Source: an uncultured Eubacteriales bacterium
Lineage (GTDB): Bacteria > Bacillota > Clostridia > Oscillospirales > CAG-272
Length of the DNA stretch: 31,006 nucleotides
Assembly (NCBI GenBank): GCA_934481515.1
Contig: CAKSPO010000024.1
Span: 1-31,006, forward strand
Direction of reading: 5' to 3'
Part shown: piece by piece, positions 23,772-31,006 of the stretch
Numbering within the stretch: position 1 is the stretch's first letter
Layout: every line of letters starts with the position of its first letter
Notes under the pieces: generated by a model
The model's database searches: none
The model's input: the letters and a program-made list of their open reading frames with translations, nothing else
Told to the model about the DNA's origin: nothing
Translations under genes and position numbers: made by a program

Positions 23772-23854
23772 ATGGAATACCACACCATTCGCGAATGATG
23801 CACTCGCTTGCATCTTTCCCGTCATCCTTCACAAAAATCTGACTCTTTCAATTG

Positions 23855-23887
23855 CAATTCGCACCATCGGAATTGCGCGGTATTCCC
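23855..23887. repeat. Short interspersed repeat, copy 2
   Basis: This shares the 14-base core CACCATCGGAATTG (23862-23875) and similar flanks with 3294-3330. It lies directly after the stop codon of the lipoprotein gene and can form a CAATTC/GAATTG hairpin. No other copies were noticed in the window. Confidence 0.5.
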
Positions 23888-25435
23888 TTACTGTTCTTTT
23901 TCCACACCGCCGGCGGGCGGAGTGACGGAAGCGAACCACGCATTTTTCTCTTCGAGAGAAGCGAGAATCGCTTCCGGTGTCAGGGCGTCTTTCATCGTCA
24001 GGTAAGCGTCCTTGTAAAGCAGGTACGCTTTTGCGATGACGGCGTTGTCCGCGTCGGTCGTCAGGTTTTTCGGAGTTGTGGGAAGGCGGTTCTCCTTTTT
24101 GATGTCGGAGAGGTAGGAATCAAGTGCATTCCGCTGAACAAAGAGCATCGGTACCTTGATTTCCTGCTCCTCATAGCTCTGTTTTTCTTCGTTATAGCGA
24201 TAGACATACATGGTCTTGAATTCAATGTCAAACTGCCGGGAGGTCTTGATGCCGAGCACGGAATTGTACACGACAGCAAAAACGGTTTCGGAGCCGTTGA
24301 TATAGACCGAATCCGGATTTTTTCCGGCAGTGTTGATGTCGGTACCGAAAACCGCGGAGACGGTTTCAATGCCGGTGATGTCGCACAGGCGGTACCACAA
24401 CGTGTCGTAATCCGTCAGCTTGACGGTTTCGTACACCTCAGTACCAAGAAGGATACCTGTTTGGCTGTTGTATACCTCCACGTTCACCCCCATACCGGGA
24501 GCCGCAAAATCTCCTTTGTTGCCGACGGCAATCACATACTTCTTCGTGACGGTCACAATGGCAGAGGAGGAAACTCTGGCAGAGCCGCTGCCAACGGTTT
24601 CATAGATGTATCCGGTGATCCCACTCTCCGTGCGCAGAAATTCCAGACTGGAAACATAAATGCCTCCGGCATTGACGGCAAAGGAAAGCCCGGTTTCACC
24701 TGCCTGATATTTTACCGTCAGCGTGTCGCCGCAGTCAATTCTTCCCGTGGTTATTTTTTCGGAGATGCTGTGACGCAGTTCCACACAGACGCCGCTTGCC
24801 TTGGCAAGCAGGAGGTATTCGTTGTCCGACACGGTGATGCGGAACGCGAACGCATTCCAGACCCCTTCAAATGCAGCGTACTGTTCCGGGTTTTTATTGA
24901 TGTAGCTTTGATAAATCGTCGCAATCGCACTCATGCCGCCGTAGAGCTGATTGACATATCCGAAGGCGGCTTCCGCCCGGTTCAGCGTACCGTGTACCGC
25001 GTGCATCTGCTTTCCGATGGCGTTTTTCGGAAGGCTTGCGACCGCTGTTGCAGTGCTGTAATCCGGTGCGTTTCCGCTGAGTGTGTGCGCCTCCGGCTGC
25101 ATTCCTTCCGGCAAAAAGCTCCAAGGGTCCGGGGCGCTTCCGAACGCGGCGATGACTTTTCCGGCAAACTCCTTCAGCTGTTCCGCGGTCGGCTTTTCTC
25201 CCGTATTCCCGCCGGTTTCTTCCCCCGCGGAGGGGTTCGTCGCAGGAGCCTCTGTTACAGAGCCGGCGGAAGGATCGGTTGCAAAATCCTGTGAACCGGG
25301 TGTGGTCGGCTCTTCCGAGGCTTCCGTCGGACTGTTTCCGCCGCCGGAGGTTTCGCCCGGCGTTTCTCCTGCACAGGAGGTGACAAAGAGCAGACTCAAA
25401 ATGCAGGAAATCAGCGTTTTCCAATGTTTTTTCAT
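23888..25435 (-). CDS. Secreted lipoprotein of unknown function
   Basis: Predicted 515-residue protein. Residues 1-21 form a lipoprotein signal peptide (KKHWKTLISCILSLLFVTSC), with lipidated Cys21. Residues about 22-85 are a Thr/Pro/Gly/Ser/Glu-rich low-complexity stalk (PGETSGGGNSPTEASEEP). The remaining 430 residues have alternating beta-rich segments (NEYLLLAKASGVCVELRHSI, ARVSSSAIVTVTKKYVIAVG) and a helical C-terminus. I recognise no enzyme family; exposure on the cell surface is inferred. AGGAG lies 6 bases before the start. A 10-base gap separates it from the zinc-finger membrane protein upstream, so the two are probably one transcript under the promoter at 26122-26150. Confidence 0.85.
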   Translation of the reverse strand: MKKHWKTLISCILSLLFVTSCAGETPGETSGGGNSPTEASEEPTTPGSQDFATDPSAGSVTEAPATNPSAGEETGGNTGEKPTAEQLKEFAGKVIAAFGSAPDPWSFLPEGMQPEAHTLSGNAPDYSTATAVASLPKNAIGKQMHAVHGTLNRAEAAFGYVNQLYGGMSAIATIYQSYINKNPEQYAAFEGVWNAFAFRITVSDNEYLLLAKASGVCVELRHSISEKITTGRIDCGDTLTVKYQAGETGLSFAVNAGGIYVSSLEFLRTESGITGYIYETVGSGSARVSSSAIVTVTKKYVIAVGNKGDFAAPGMGVNVEVYNSQTGILLGTEVYETVKLTDYDTLWYRLCDITGIETVSAVFGTDINTAGKNPDSVYINGSETVFAVVYNSVLGIKTSRQFDIEFKTMYVYRYNEEKQSYEEQEIKVPMLFVQRNALDSYLSDIKKENRLPTTPKNLTTDADNAVIAKAYLLYKDAYLTMKDALTPEAILASLEEKNAWFASVTPPAGGVEKEQ

Positions 25436-25445
25436 AATATTCTCC

Positions 25446-26090
25446 TTATGAATGATGGGCGGATTTGCGGGCGGAGCGGTATGCGGAAAGGGCTTTCGGC
25501 AGAAAGAACGGGAAGGTGATTCCGCAAAGCAGAACGGTCAGGGAAAAGAACAGCAGAAACCAGAGCACCGACAGTGCGGCGCTGAGAAAAGCCAGAAAAA
25601 GCTTTACGGCGATCAGACGGAAAATTCCTTCCGGATCGAGTGAGAAAATGACACCGGGCATGCGGAAGCTTTTGAACCCGATATCAAAAAAATCGGACAG
25701 AAATTCAATATCGTCATTGAAAATCTGAAAGGCGAAAGCAAATATCAGGTACCCCGCAAGAACGGTGAATACAAGCGTCAGAGCAGTACCGGGCGAGGTG
25801 CGAAGCGGTTCCCGGAAGGCAAGCACTGCACCGACGATCAAAGCTGCGGCAGACAGAAGTCCGCCGATCCAAAGGCGGAGCACGGTCTGCTTTTTTCGCT
25901 CCTTCTGCTCGGAGCGATGCCGCTTTTCCTCGCGCGCTCTGGCACACGCGTCGCAGACCGGGTATGGCAGACCCGTTACAGCAGGATGTTCCGTAAAATC
26001 TGCAGTCCGGTATTCAATCCGGTAATTGTCTTTTTCATACAATGGCTTTTTGCATACGTCGCAAAAGCCGACCGGTCTGTTTTCTCCCAT
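25446..26090 (-). CDS. Zinc-finger multi-pass membrane protein
   Basis: Predicted 214-residue protein. Residues 1-50 carry two Cys pairs (C10-x2-C13 and C46-x2-C49) forming a likely zinc-binding domain. A strongly basic linker follows (EEKRHRSEQKERKKQ). Four hydrophobic segments lie at about 73-91, 103-122, 157-180 and 184-206. I do not recognise a named family. The start at 26090 has GGAG 8 bases upstream; an in-frame ATG at 26150 falls inside the promoter and is rejected. It is first in a pair with the secreted lipoprotein and is divergent from an XRE regulator whose probable operator overlaps its promoter. Confidence 0.8.
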   Translation of the reverse strand: MGENRPVGFCDVCKKPLYEKDNYRIEYRTADFTEHPAVTGLPYPVCDACARAREEKRHRSEQKERKKQTVLRLWIGGLLSAAALIVGAVLAFREPLRTSPGTALTLVFTVLAGYLIFAFAFQIFNDDIEFLSDFFDIGFKSFRMPGVIFSLDPEGIFRLIAVKLFLAFLSAALSVLWFLLFFSLTVLLCGITFPFFLPKALSAYRSARKSAHHS

Positions 26091-26121
26091 GATTTTTCTC
26101 CTTTGGAAATGTCTTAACAGC

Positions 26122-26150
26122 AGTATACAACAATTTGTTGTATTTGTCAA
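26122..26150 (-). promoter_or_regulatory. Promoter with palindromic operator in the spacer
   Basis: On the minus strand a perfect TTGACA (26150-26145), a 17-base spacer and TATACT (26127-26122). The palindrome ATACAACAATTTGTTGTAT (26125-26143, 9-bp arms around one central base) fills the spacer. A repressor bound here would block the promoter; the divergent XRE protein is the natural candidate. Confidence 0.85.
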
Positions 26151-26218
26151 GGCATTTTTTTGATAATGTTAAAATAATAAAATCAGAGCGAAAAAACGGA
26201 GAGAGGAGAGAGGCACGG

Positions 26219-26440
26219 ATGCGATACCGGAGAATCAGGGATTTGCGTGAGGATCGCGACATGACGCAGGCAGACGTTGCAAAACGACTGCAATGCTCAC
26301 AGCAGGCATACAGCCATTACGAGCGCGGCTTGCGGGATATTCCGTCGGATGTTTTGATCCGGCTGTCGCAGCTGTACGGCGTGAGCGTGGACTACATTCT
26401 CGGACTTTCCGACCTCCCGCAGCGCGCAGAGCGCGACTGA
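26219..26440 (+). CDS. XRE family HTH transcriptional regulator
   Basis: Predicted 73-residue Cro/C1-type regulator: RIRDLREDRDMTQADVAKRL, CSQQAYSHYERGLRDIP as the recognition part, and LIRLSQLYGVSVDYILGLSD. This is a single complete domain with no sensor. The start at 26219 follows a purine-rich GAGAGGAGAGAGG region. A longer in-frame ATG at 26135 would begin inside the operator and is unlikely. It is divergent from the zinc-finger membrane protein and lipoprotein pair and is probably their repressor, acting at the palindrome 26125-26143. It is followed by a clear terminator. Confidence 0.9.
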   Translation: MRYRRIRDLREDRDMTQADVAKRLQCSQQAYSHYERGLRDIPSDVLIRLSQLYGVSVDYILGLSDLPQRAERD

Positions 26441-26471
26441 ATCAAATACGGATTTGACTGGAGACACAAAG

Positions 26472-26518
26472 AGCAGAACTCAAATGCGCAGAAAGCGCGG
26501 CAAGGAGTTCTGCTTTTT
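26472..26518 (+). terminator. Intrinsic terminator of the XRE gene
   Basis: AGCAGAACTC (26472-26481) and GAGTTCTGCT (26505-26514) are perfect 10-bp arms with an inner GCGC/GCGC hairpin, followed by TTTT. Confidence 0.85.
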
Positions 26519-26657
26519 GCGTGCGAAGCATGCCGCAAAAGGAACCGGAGCACAGAGCGGATGTATAATTAGGTAGTATTCCGCAAGCCGCCCCCGGAAA
26601 AGAAACGTTCACAGAGGGAGGAGGAACAGTGCATTCTTCTTTTGTCTGAAACGTCAA

Positions 26658-26718
26658 ATATTACAACTGAAATTTGGTGCTATTTTGTATTTTCAAACAG
26701 TTTGTAATATGATATAAT
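26658..26718 (+). promoter_or_regulatory. Promoter of GH31 gene bracketed by a 9-bp inverted repeat
   Basis: TTTTCA (26690-26695), a 17-base spacer and a perfect TATAAT (26713-26718). The arms ATATTACAA (26658-26666) and TTGTAATAT (26702-26710) are exact reverse complements; one lies upstream of the -35 box and the other lies in the spacer next to the -10 box. They may be regulator half-sites. The 63-base leader ends in GGAG. The rest of 26519-26657 holds no supported gene. Confidence 0.65.
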
Positions 26719-26781
26719 AAAGCAACCGCTTCCCCGGTGCCAAACGGATGCCGGGAAAACAGAGGAAAAAGGAGATTGAAA

Positions 26782-29700
26782 ATGAATTTCAAAAAATGGC
26801 GCTCGGCGCTTTCGTTGCTTCTCGCAATTCTGACCGTGATCCCGTTGTTTGGGTTGTCGGTGTTTGCGACGGAAACAGAGAAGGTGCTCTTCAGTGATGA
26901 TTTTGAAAAATTCGCTTCCAAGAACGGGCAGAAGCTGACGGAGGAGGACGGATTTGCAGCGACGATGCCTTCGACCGCGACGGTCAAAAAAGACGGCGAT
27001 AATACGTATATGACCGTTGACTTCGCGTCCGGGTACACCTCCAAGGAAATGGTCTATTATGTCAGAGAAAACGGTTTTTATAAGCTGGTTTCTGCCGGTA
27101 CCGAGGGGGCAATCTATACGGATAAGGCTTCCTATGGTCTGACCAGCGGAGATGACCCCAACTGCGACCGGAACATCGTGGTGAAGAACCCGGAGATTTC
27201 CTATCAGAATCAGAAGAGACTGATGATTGAGGTCAGCTATTACCTTTCCGAGGATGCCAAGGGCTTTATTCAGAGCCAATTCTGGCGTTATGGAAGCAAC
27301 GGAAGCACAGGAAGCTTCCTGCACTTGTTCCGGGTCAATGCAGAAGCCGGAATGCTGGAGGTTTCCGGAACCCGCACGGAGCTGGTGACCCTCAACAAAG
27401 GCGCGTGGAATACGGTGACGCTGGACATTGATATGGAAAGCGGAATCTTTGACACGTACCTGAACCATTGCCTGTCCGCACAGGGCGGTTCTCTCGGAAA
27501 GCAGAATCTGACGCTGACGGCGGATTCTCTGATTGTTGCCAAGATTCCGAGAACGAACAATACCTCCGAGATTGCCGCAGATGTGATGAGCGGTTATTTT
27601 GCGGTGGACGATGTTTGCATTTATACGGTCGGAAGCACGCCGATCTATACTCTGCCGGAGCAGGACAAAAACGGAAATGTTCTTTTGTACGCCGATCTTG
27701 CCCTGAACGGAAAATATCTGGGACGCATTATGGGAACTCAGGTTCTGAACACCCGCGGAATTAAGATTACTCCTCATTTCTTCTCTCTGGATGAGTATGA
27801 TGGCGTGGTTTCTCCTGCGGACACGGCGGTCGAACTGCGGACGAATGAGCCGTTCGGAATCCGCTTCAACACCAAGGTGGATGTTGCAAAATATCAGGCA
27901 ATTCTGAAAATGCTGGAGGACGGAACCGCAAGAAGCGTCCGGATCGGTACGCTGATTGCTCCGGTGTCTTACATCCGGGAGGCGGGTGCCTTTACCAAAG
28001 AAGCGCTGAGTAAGCTGAACCACAAGACCAATTATATGGAAGTTTCCTATGAGCTGGATCGGCTGGATGCGAAGATTGCCACAGGAGAAAAGGACATCAC
28101 CTTCAGCGGTTCTCTCGTCGGGCTTCAGCTCGGACATTTTGATATGGCATTTGCCGGAATCGGCTTTGTAGAGGTCAAGTCCGCAGGCGGAACCTCGCTG
28201 ATTACCTATGCCGCTTATGAGGAAGGAAAGCAGTCTGCCAAAGCTTCGGAGCTGGTTGCGGATGCTGAAAAGGATCCGGATGCGAACTACACGGAGGAGC
28301 AGCTGACTGCCATCCGCAGCTATCAGGTCAAGAAGATGGAAGTTCCTTCAACTTCCGGCGTGTCGGATGTCTGCTACACCAACAATGCACTTTATTTCAA
28401 GGTGGCTTCCACCGGAATGTACTGCCGTCTGACCTATGCAGGCTCCTATGGCTGGAGACTTCAGGCACAGGCAGCCGACTTTGATTCCTTTACCGTGTCG
28501 GGCGCGGCGCAGGCACTTGCCGCCTATATGAACGAGCACTACCAGATCACTCCGGAAGCGGTAAGCATTTCGGAGACCGCAAAGGCGGATACGCTGACCG
28601 TGACAAGCGCAGACGGAACCCGTGCGGAGCTTGCCATCGGAAAGGCATTCGGCATCCGTTTCTACAGCCCTGCAGGTAAGATGGTCTCCGGAATTACGGG
28701 CGTGAGCGCGGATCCGAAGACCGGAAACGTGACCCTGACGGGTTCGCTGGAAAGAGACGAGGGCATTTACGGCGGCGGCGAGCGGTTTGACACGGTTAAC
28801 AAACGCGGCACGACTATGACGCTTTACACCTCCGATATGTGGAACAACTCCGCGGGAACCTATATGGCGATTCCGCTCTTCCTGATGACCCGCGGTGCCG
28901 GACTTTACATCAACCGCTACGAAAGCATGACTGCAAGCTTTGGTCTGCAACGCTCTTCGGATAAATGGACCGTGGCACTGAAGCATGACCTGATGGACTG
29001 CTACATTTACGCGAGCGGCGACATGAAGGACGCGCTGACCGGTTACACTGAGCTGACCGGAAATGCGGAAATGCCCGATGAATGGAACTACGGCGCGGTT
29101 ATCTGCCGCTACGGACCGGACTTCAACCACCTGTATACCAAAGACGACAGAAAAGGGCAGACCAACAAGGACGGCGCTCCCGGCGGGCGCGGCTTCCAGA
29201 CCATCGTAGAGGGCTTCCTCAACGCCGGAATGCCGATCAAAGCAGTGATTACCGAGGGGTGGGGCTACGGCAGAATTGCCGGAAACCAGCAGGAAAAGGC
29301 AAAATGGCAGGAGGCGGTTGACTGGCTCCACGCAAAGGGAATCAAGGTCATGCTGTATACCCGTGTGGCAAGTACGATTCCGACCGGCGTAGGAAGCGGA
29401 TATACCGAAAAGTATCTCCTGCACGCCAGAATCACCAAGGATGGCGTGACGGAATCGACGGTCAACATCCCCGACATCGGCGGCGACGGAGTCAACCCGG
29501 ATGCCAAGGGATCCAGAACGCACAGATATATTGACATTACCAATCCTGCCGCGATGAAGTGGTATGTGGACACCATTTGGGGCGAACTGATCGACATGGG
29601 CTTTGACGGGGTCAAGATCGACTTCTGTGAGACCATGCCGGATGCAGGATATGATTATAAGGGAACCGTGATAGAATACGACTGGTATGATTCTTCCAGA

Positions 29701-30546
29701 ATCGAGCGTGGCACCGAGCATCACGCATACCCGACTTTCTTCATCTCCGCGTTTTACAAGAGAATGAATGAACTGATGGACGCAAAATACGGCGGTAACA
29801 GTGACGGATTCATGGTTCTGAGCCGCGGCGGCGGAATCGGTTCACAGCGCAATCCCTTCCTGTGGGCAGGCGACCAGGCGCGTCAGTTCGATAAGTTGGA
29901 CGATCAGCTGATGGCGACCATCAACTCCGGACTTTCCGGTGTTCCGTTCATGACTTATGATATGGCGGGATATCGCTATAACGGAAGTGTGATGCCGTAT
30001 AAGAACACAGAAAGTCTTGCGTATGAGTCCAGGATCTTCTCCCGTGCCGTCGAATTTACGGCATTTACCACCTGCATTCAGACCCATGGAACCGTACGCA
30101 GCGCTTATGAGCTGGAGGATTATGCGCAACAGATTTACAAGAACTATCTTGCCATTCACGATCAGCTGACGGACTACTTCAACAAGCTGAATCGGATCGC
30201 GTGCAAGACCGGCGTTCCGGCGGCACGGCATCCGGTGCTGAACTATCAGGATGACGGCTTTGTGTATGACCTGAAGGATGAATTTATGCTGGGCGACGGA
30301 CTTCTGGTGGCACCGATTCTGGAGGACGGCAAGACGCTCCGTAATGTCTATCTGCCCGAGGGCAACTGGACCAACCTTCTGACCGGAGAGACCATCAAGG
30401 TTTCCGCAGGAGGAAAGACCGTGACGGTCAATGCAAATATCGCACAGGTTCCGCTGTTCCTCAACAATGATTCTGAGGACGCGGGAATGCTGAAAAAGAT
30501 TTTTGAAGGCGCCGAGTGGACCGCCATCAGGAACTGGAAAAACTGA
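26782..30546 (+). CDS. Secreted multidomain glycoside hydrolase family 31 enzyme
   Basis: Predicted 1254-residue extracellular glycosidase. Residues 1-29 form a signal peptide ending SVFA. Residues about 45-270 look like a LamG/concanavalin-type beta-sandwich (FSDDFEKF...YFAVDDVCIY). Residues about 285-510 form an uncharacterised domain (ELRTNEPFGIRFNTKVD...IRIGTLIAP-like) seen in other clostridial surface proteins. Residues about 515-760 are the GH31 N-terminal sandwich (GIYGGGERFD). Residues about 770-1150 form the catalytic barrel with nucleophile Asp947 in GVKIDFCETMP and acid/base Asp1031 in LWAGDQ; the C-terminal sandwich follows. The DFxExxP form resembles alpha-xylosidases and sulfoquinovosidases rather than alpha-glucosidases (NDMNEP); the substrate is not proven. 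GGAG lies 7 bases before the start. No cell-wall anchor is seen. Confidence 0.93.
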   Translation: MNFKKWRSALSLLLAILTVIPLFGLSVFATETEKVLFSDDFEKFASKNGQKLTEEDGFAATMPSTATVKKDGDNTYMTVDFASGYTSKEMVYYVRENGFYKLVSAGTEGAIYTDKASYGLTSGDDPNCDRNIVVKNPEISYQNQKRLMIEVSYYLSEDAKGFIQSQFWRYGSNGSTGSFLHLFRVNAEAGMLEVSGTRTELVTLNKGAWNTVTLDIDMESGIFDTYLNHCLSAQGGSLGKQNLTLTADSLIVAKIPRTNNTSEIAADVMSGYFAVDDVCIYTVGSTPIYTLPEQDKNGNVLLYADLALNGKYLGRIMGTQVLNTRGIKITPHFFSLDEYDGVVSPADTAVELRTNEPFGIRFNTKVDVAKYQAILKMLEDGTARSVRIGTLIAPVSYIREAGAFTKEALSKLNHKTNYMEVSYELDRLDAKIATGEKDITFSGSLVGLQLGHFDMAFAGIGFVEVKSAGGTSLITYAAYEEGKQSAKASELVADAEKDPDANYTEEQLTAIRSYQVKKMEVPSTSGVSDVCYTNNALYFKVASTGMYCRLTYAGSYGWRLQAQAADFDSFTVSGAAQALAAYMNEHYQITPEAVSISETAKADTLTVTSADGTRAELAIGKAFGIRFYSPAGKMVSGITGVSADPKTGNVTLTGSLERDEGIYGGGERFDTVNKRGTTMTLYTSDMWNNSAGTYMAIPLFLMTRGAGLYINRYESMTASFGLQRSSDKWTVALKHDLMDCYIYASGDMKDALTGYTELTGNAEMPDEWNYGAVICRYGPDFNHLYTKDDRKGQTNKDGAPGGRGFQTIVEGFLNAGMPIKAVITEGWGYGRIAGNQQEKAKWQEAVDWLHAKGIKVMLYTRVASTIPTGVGSGYTEKYLLHARITKDGVTESTVNIPDIGGDGVNPDAKGSRTHRYIDITNPAAMKWYVDTIWGELIDMGFDGVKIDFCETMPDAGYDYKGTVIEYDWYDSSRIERGTEHHAYPTFFISAFYKRMNELMDAKYGGNSDGFMVLSRGGGIGSQRNPFLWAGDQARQFDKLDDQLMATINSGLSGVPFMTYDMAGYRYNGSVMPYKNTESLAYESRIFSRAVEFTAFTTCIQTHGTVRSAYELEDYAQQIYKNYLAIHDQLTDYFNKLNRIACKTGVPAARHPVLNYQDDGFVYDLKDEFMLGDGLLVAPILEDGKTLRNVYLPEGNWTNLLTGETIKVSAGGKTVTVNANIAQVPLFLNNDSEDAGMLKKIFEGAEWTAIRNWKN

Positions 30547-30564
30547 GTTTTTCGTCAAAACCGA

Positions 30565-30595
30565 GGGTGCGGGGGATTTTCCCCTGCGCCCTTTT
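30565..30595 (+). terminator. Intrinsic terminator of the GH31 gene
   Basis: A GC-rich hairpin (GGGTGCG with TGCGCCC, and GGGG with CCCC inside, loop ATTTT) at 30565-30591 is followed by TTTT, 19 bases after the stop codon. Confidence 0.85.
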
Positions 30596-30897
30596 GCTGT
30601 AAGCAACGGTTTTTATCTTTTTTGTAATGCGGAACGATGAATCAAACAATCGGTTGTGATTCTTGGTGCCTGTGTCCGATATGCCGCAAAATCCGCACGA
30701 ACGGGCGGGTAGACCCTGCGCAGGCTTTGCCTGCTTCCTACCGGCAGAGGGGGGAACCGGAACGCTTGTGCAACGCCGGAAAAATTGTTTTTTATCCCGG
30801 CATTTTTCGTTTCGTGTTGACATTTTTTTCGGAAAAGGAATGAAAGCCAAACATGCCTGCGGCAATCAGCATAGATTTTTATCCAAGGGGGATTTAC
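30596..30897. other. Intergenic tail, no gene seen
   Basis: About 300 bases without a supportable gene. A perfect AGGCtttGCCT hairpin lies near 30722-30732. Short ORFs in both strands have no ribosome binding sites or family features and look like translated intergenic repeat sequence. Confidence 0.4.
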
Positions 30898-31006
30898 CCA
30901 AAAGCCTTCTCCAGTGGGAGAAGGTGTCTGCCGAAGGCTGACGGATGAGGTGTGAACTGTATCGCGGAATTTTTGCTGTTTTGCAAAACGATAACTTTCC
31001 ACTCTG
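30898..31006. repeat. REP-like palindromic intergenic repeat
   Basis: The stretch contains CCTTCTCC...GGGAGAAGG (30903-30922) followed by GTCTGCC...GGCTGAC and GGATGAGGTG. From memory, this hairpin plus 'CTGCCGAAGGCTGACGGATGAGG' arrangement recurs in intergenic regions of many gut Clostridia. Only one copy lies in this window, so the repeat nature rests on recognition. Confidence 0.55.

Overview
The window looks like a chromosomal segment of a Gram-positive Clostridia-type bacterium, probably an anaerobic gut member of the Oscillospirales/Christensenellales kind. This is inferred from several things seen together: strong GGAGG-type ribosome binding sites, sigma-A promoters with 16-18 bp spacers, U-tract intrinsic terminators, lipoprotein signal peptides, pyruvate phosphate dikinase, a TPP-riboswitch-controlled ThiT, and a YitT protein. 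I did not see tRNA or rRNA genes, a CRISPR array, or an intact insertion sequence.

Layout. 1-2.1 kb: an RraA-type aldolase-like gene (-) divergent from an AraC regulator (+). 2.3-3.5 kb: a small zinc-ribbon membrane protein (-) preceded by a long structured leader that starts at a good promoter and ends in an intrinsic terminator just before the ribosome binding site, then AT-rich and palindrome-rich DNA without a convincing gene. 3.5-6.8 kb: an anchored hypothetical, YitT, a class-3 lipase-like protein (+), and a PD-(D/E)XK-like conserved hypothetical with a tiny overlapping upstream ORF. 6.9-12.1 kb: PcrA helicase, a fusion of 5-formyltetrahydrofolate cyclo-ligase to a CPBP membrane protease, DJ-1/PfpI, and an RNHCP-domain protein. 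12.4-13.3 kb: thiT with TPP riboswitch and terminator. 13.3-19.7 kb: the pth-mfd-parvulin lipoprotein cluster plus a methyltransferase. 20-22.7 kb: ppdK. 23-26.4 kb: two divergent regulator/target pairs (SLOG protein/XRE and zinc-finger membrane protein/XRE) and a secreted lipoprotein. 26.8-30.5 kb: a 1254-residue secreted GH31 glycosidase. The last 0.4 kb is an intergenic repeat-rich tail.

How the genes fit. The pth-mfd-parvulin block is a packed housekeeping operon (3-bp and overlapping junctions). thiT is a self-contained thiamine-uptake unit switched by TPP. The GH31 enzyme and the RraA/AraC pair suggest use of host or plant sugars or sugar acids.

The most promising undescribed item is the leader at about 2731-2944. 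It has the same order as the thiT leader in this window (promoter, structured RNA, terminator, GGAGG, start codon), but I do not recognise it as any known riboswitch. It contains nested perfect helices and a 10-bp complementarity between its apical hairpin and the segment just before the terminator, as a switch or pseudoknot would have.
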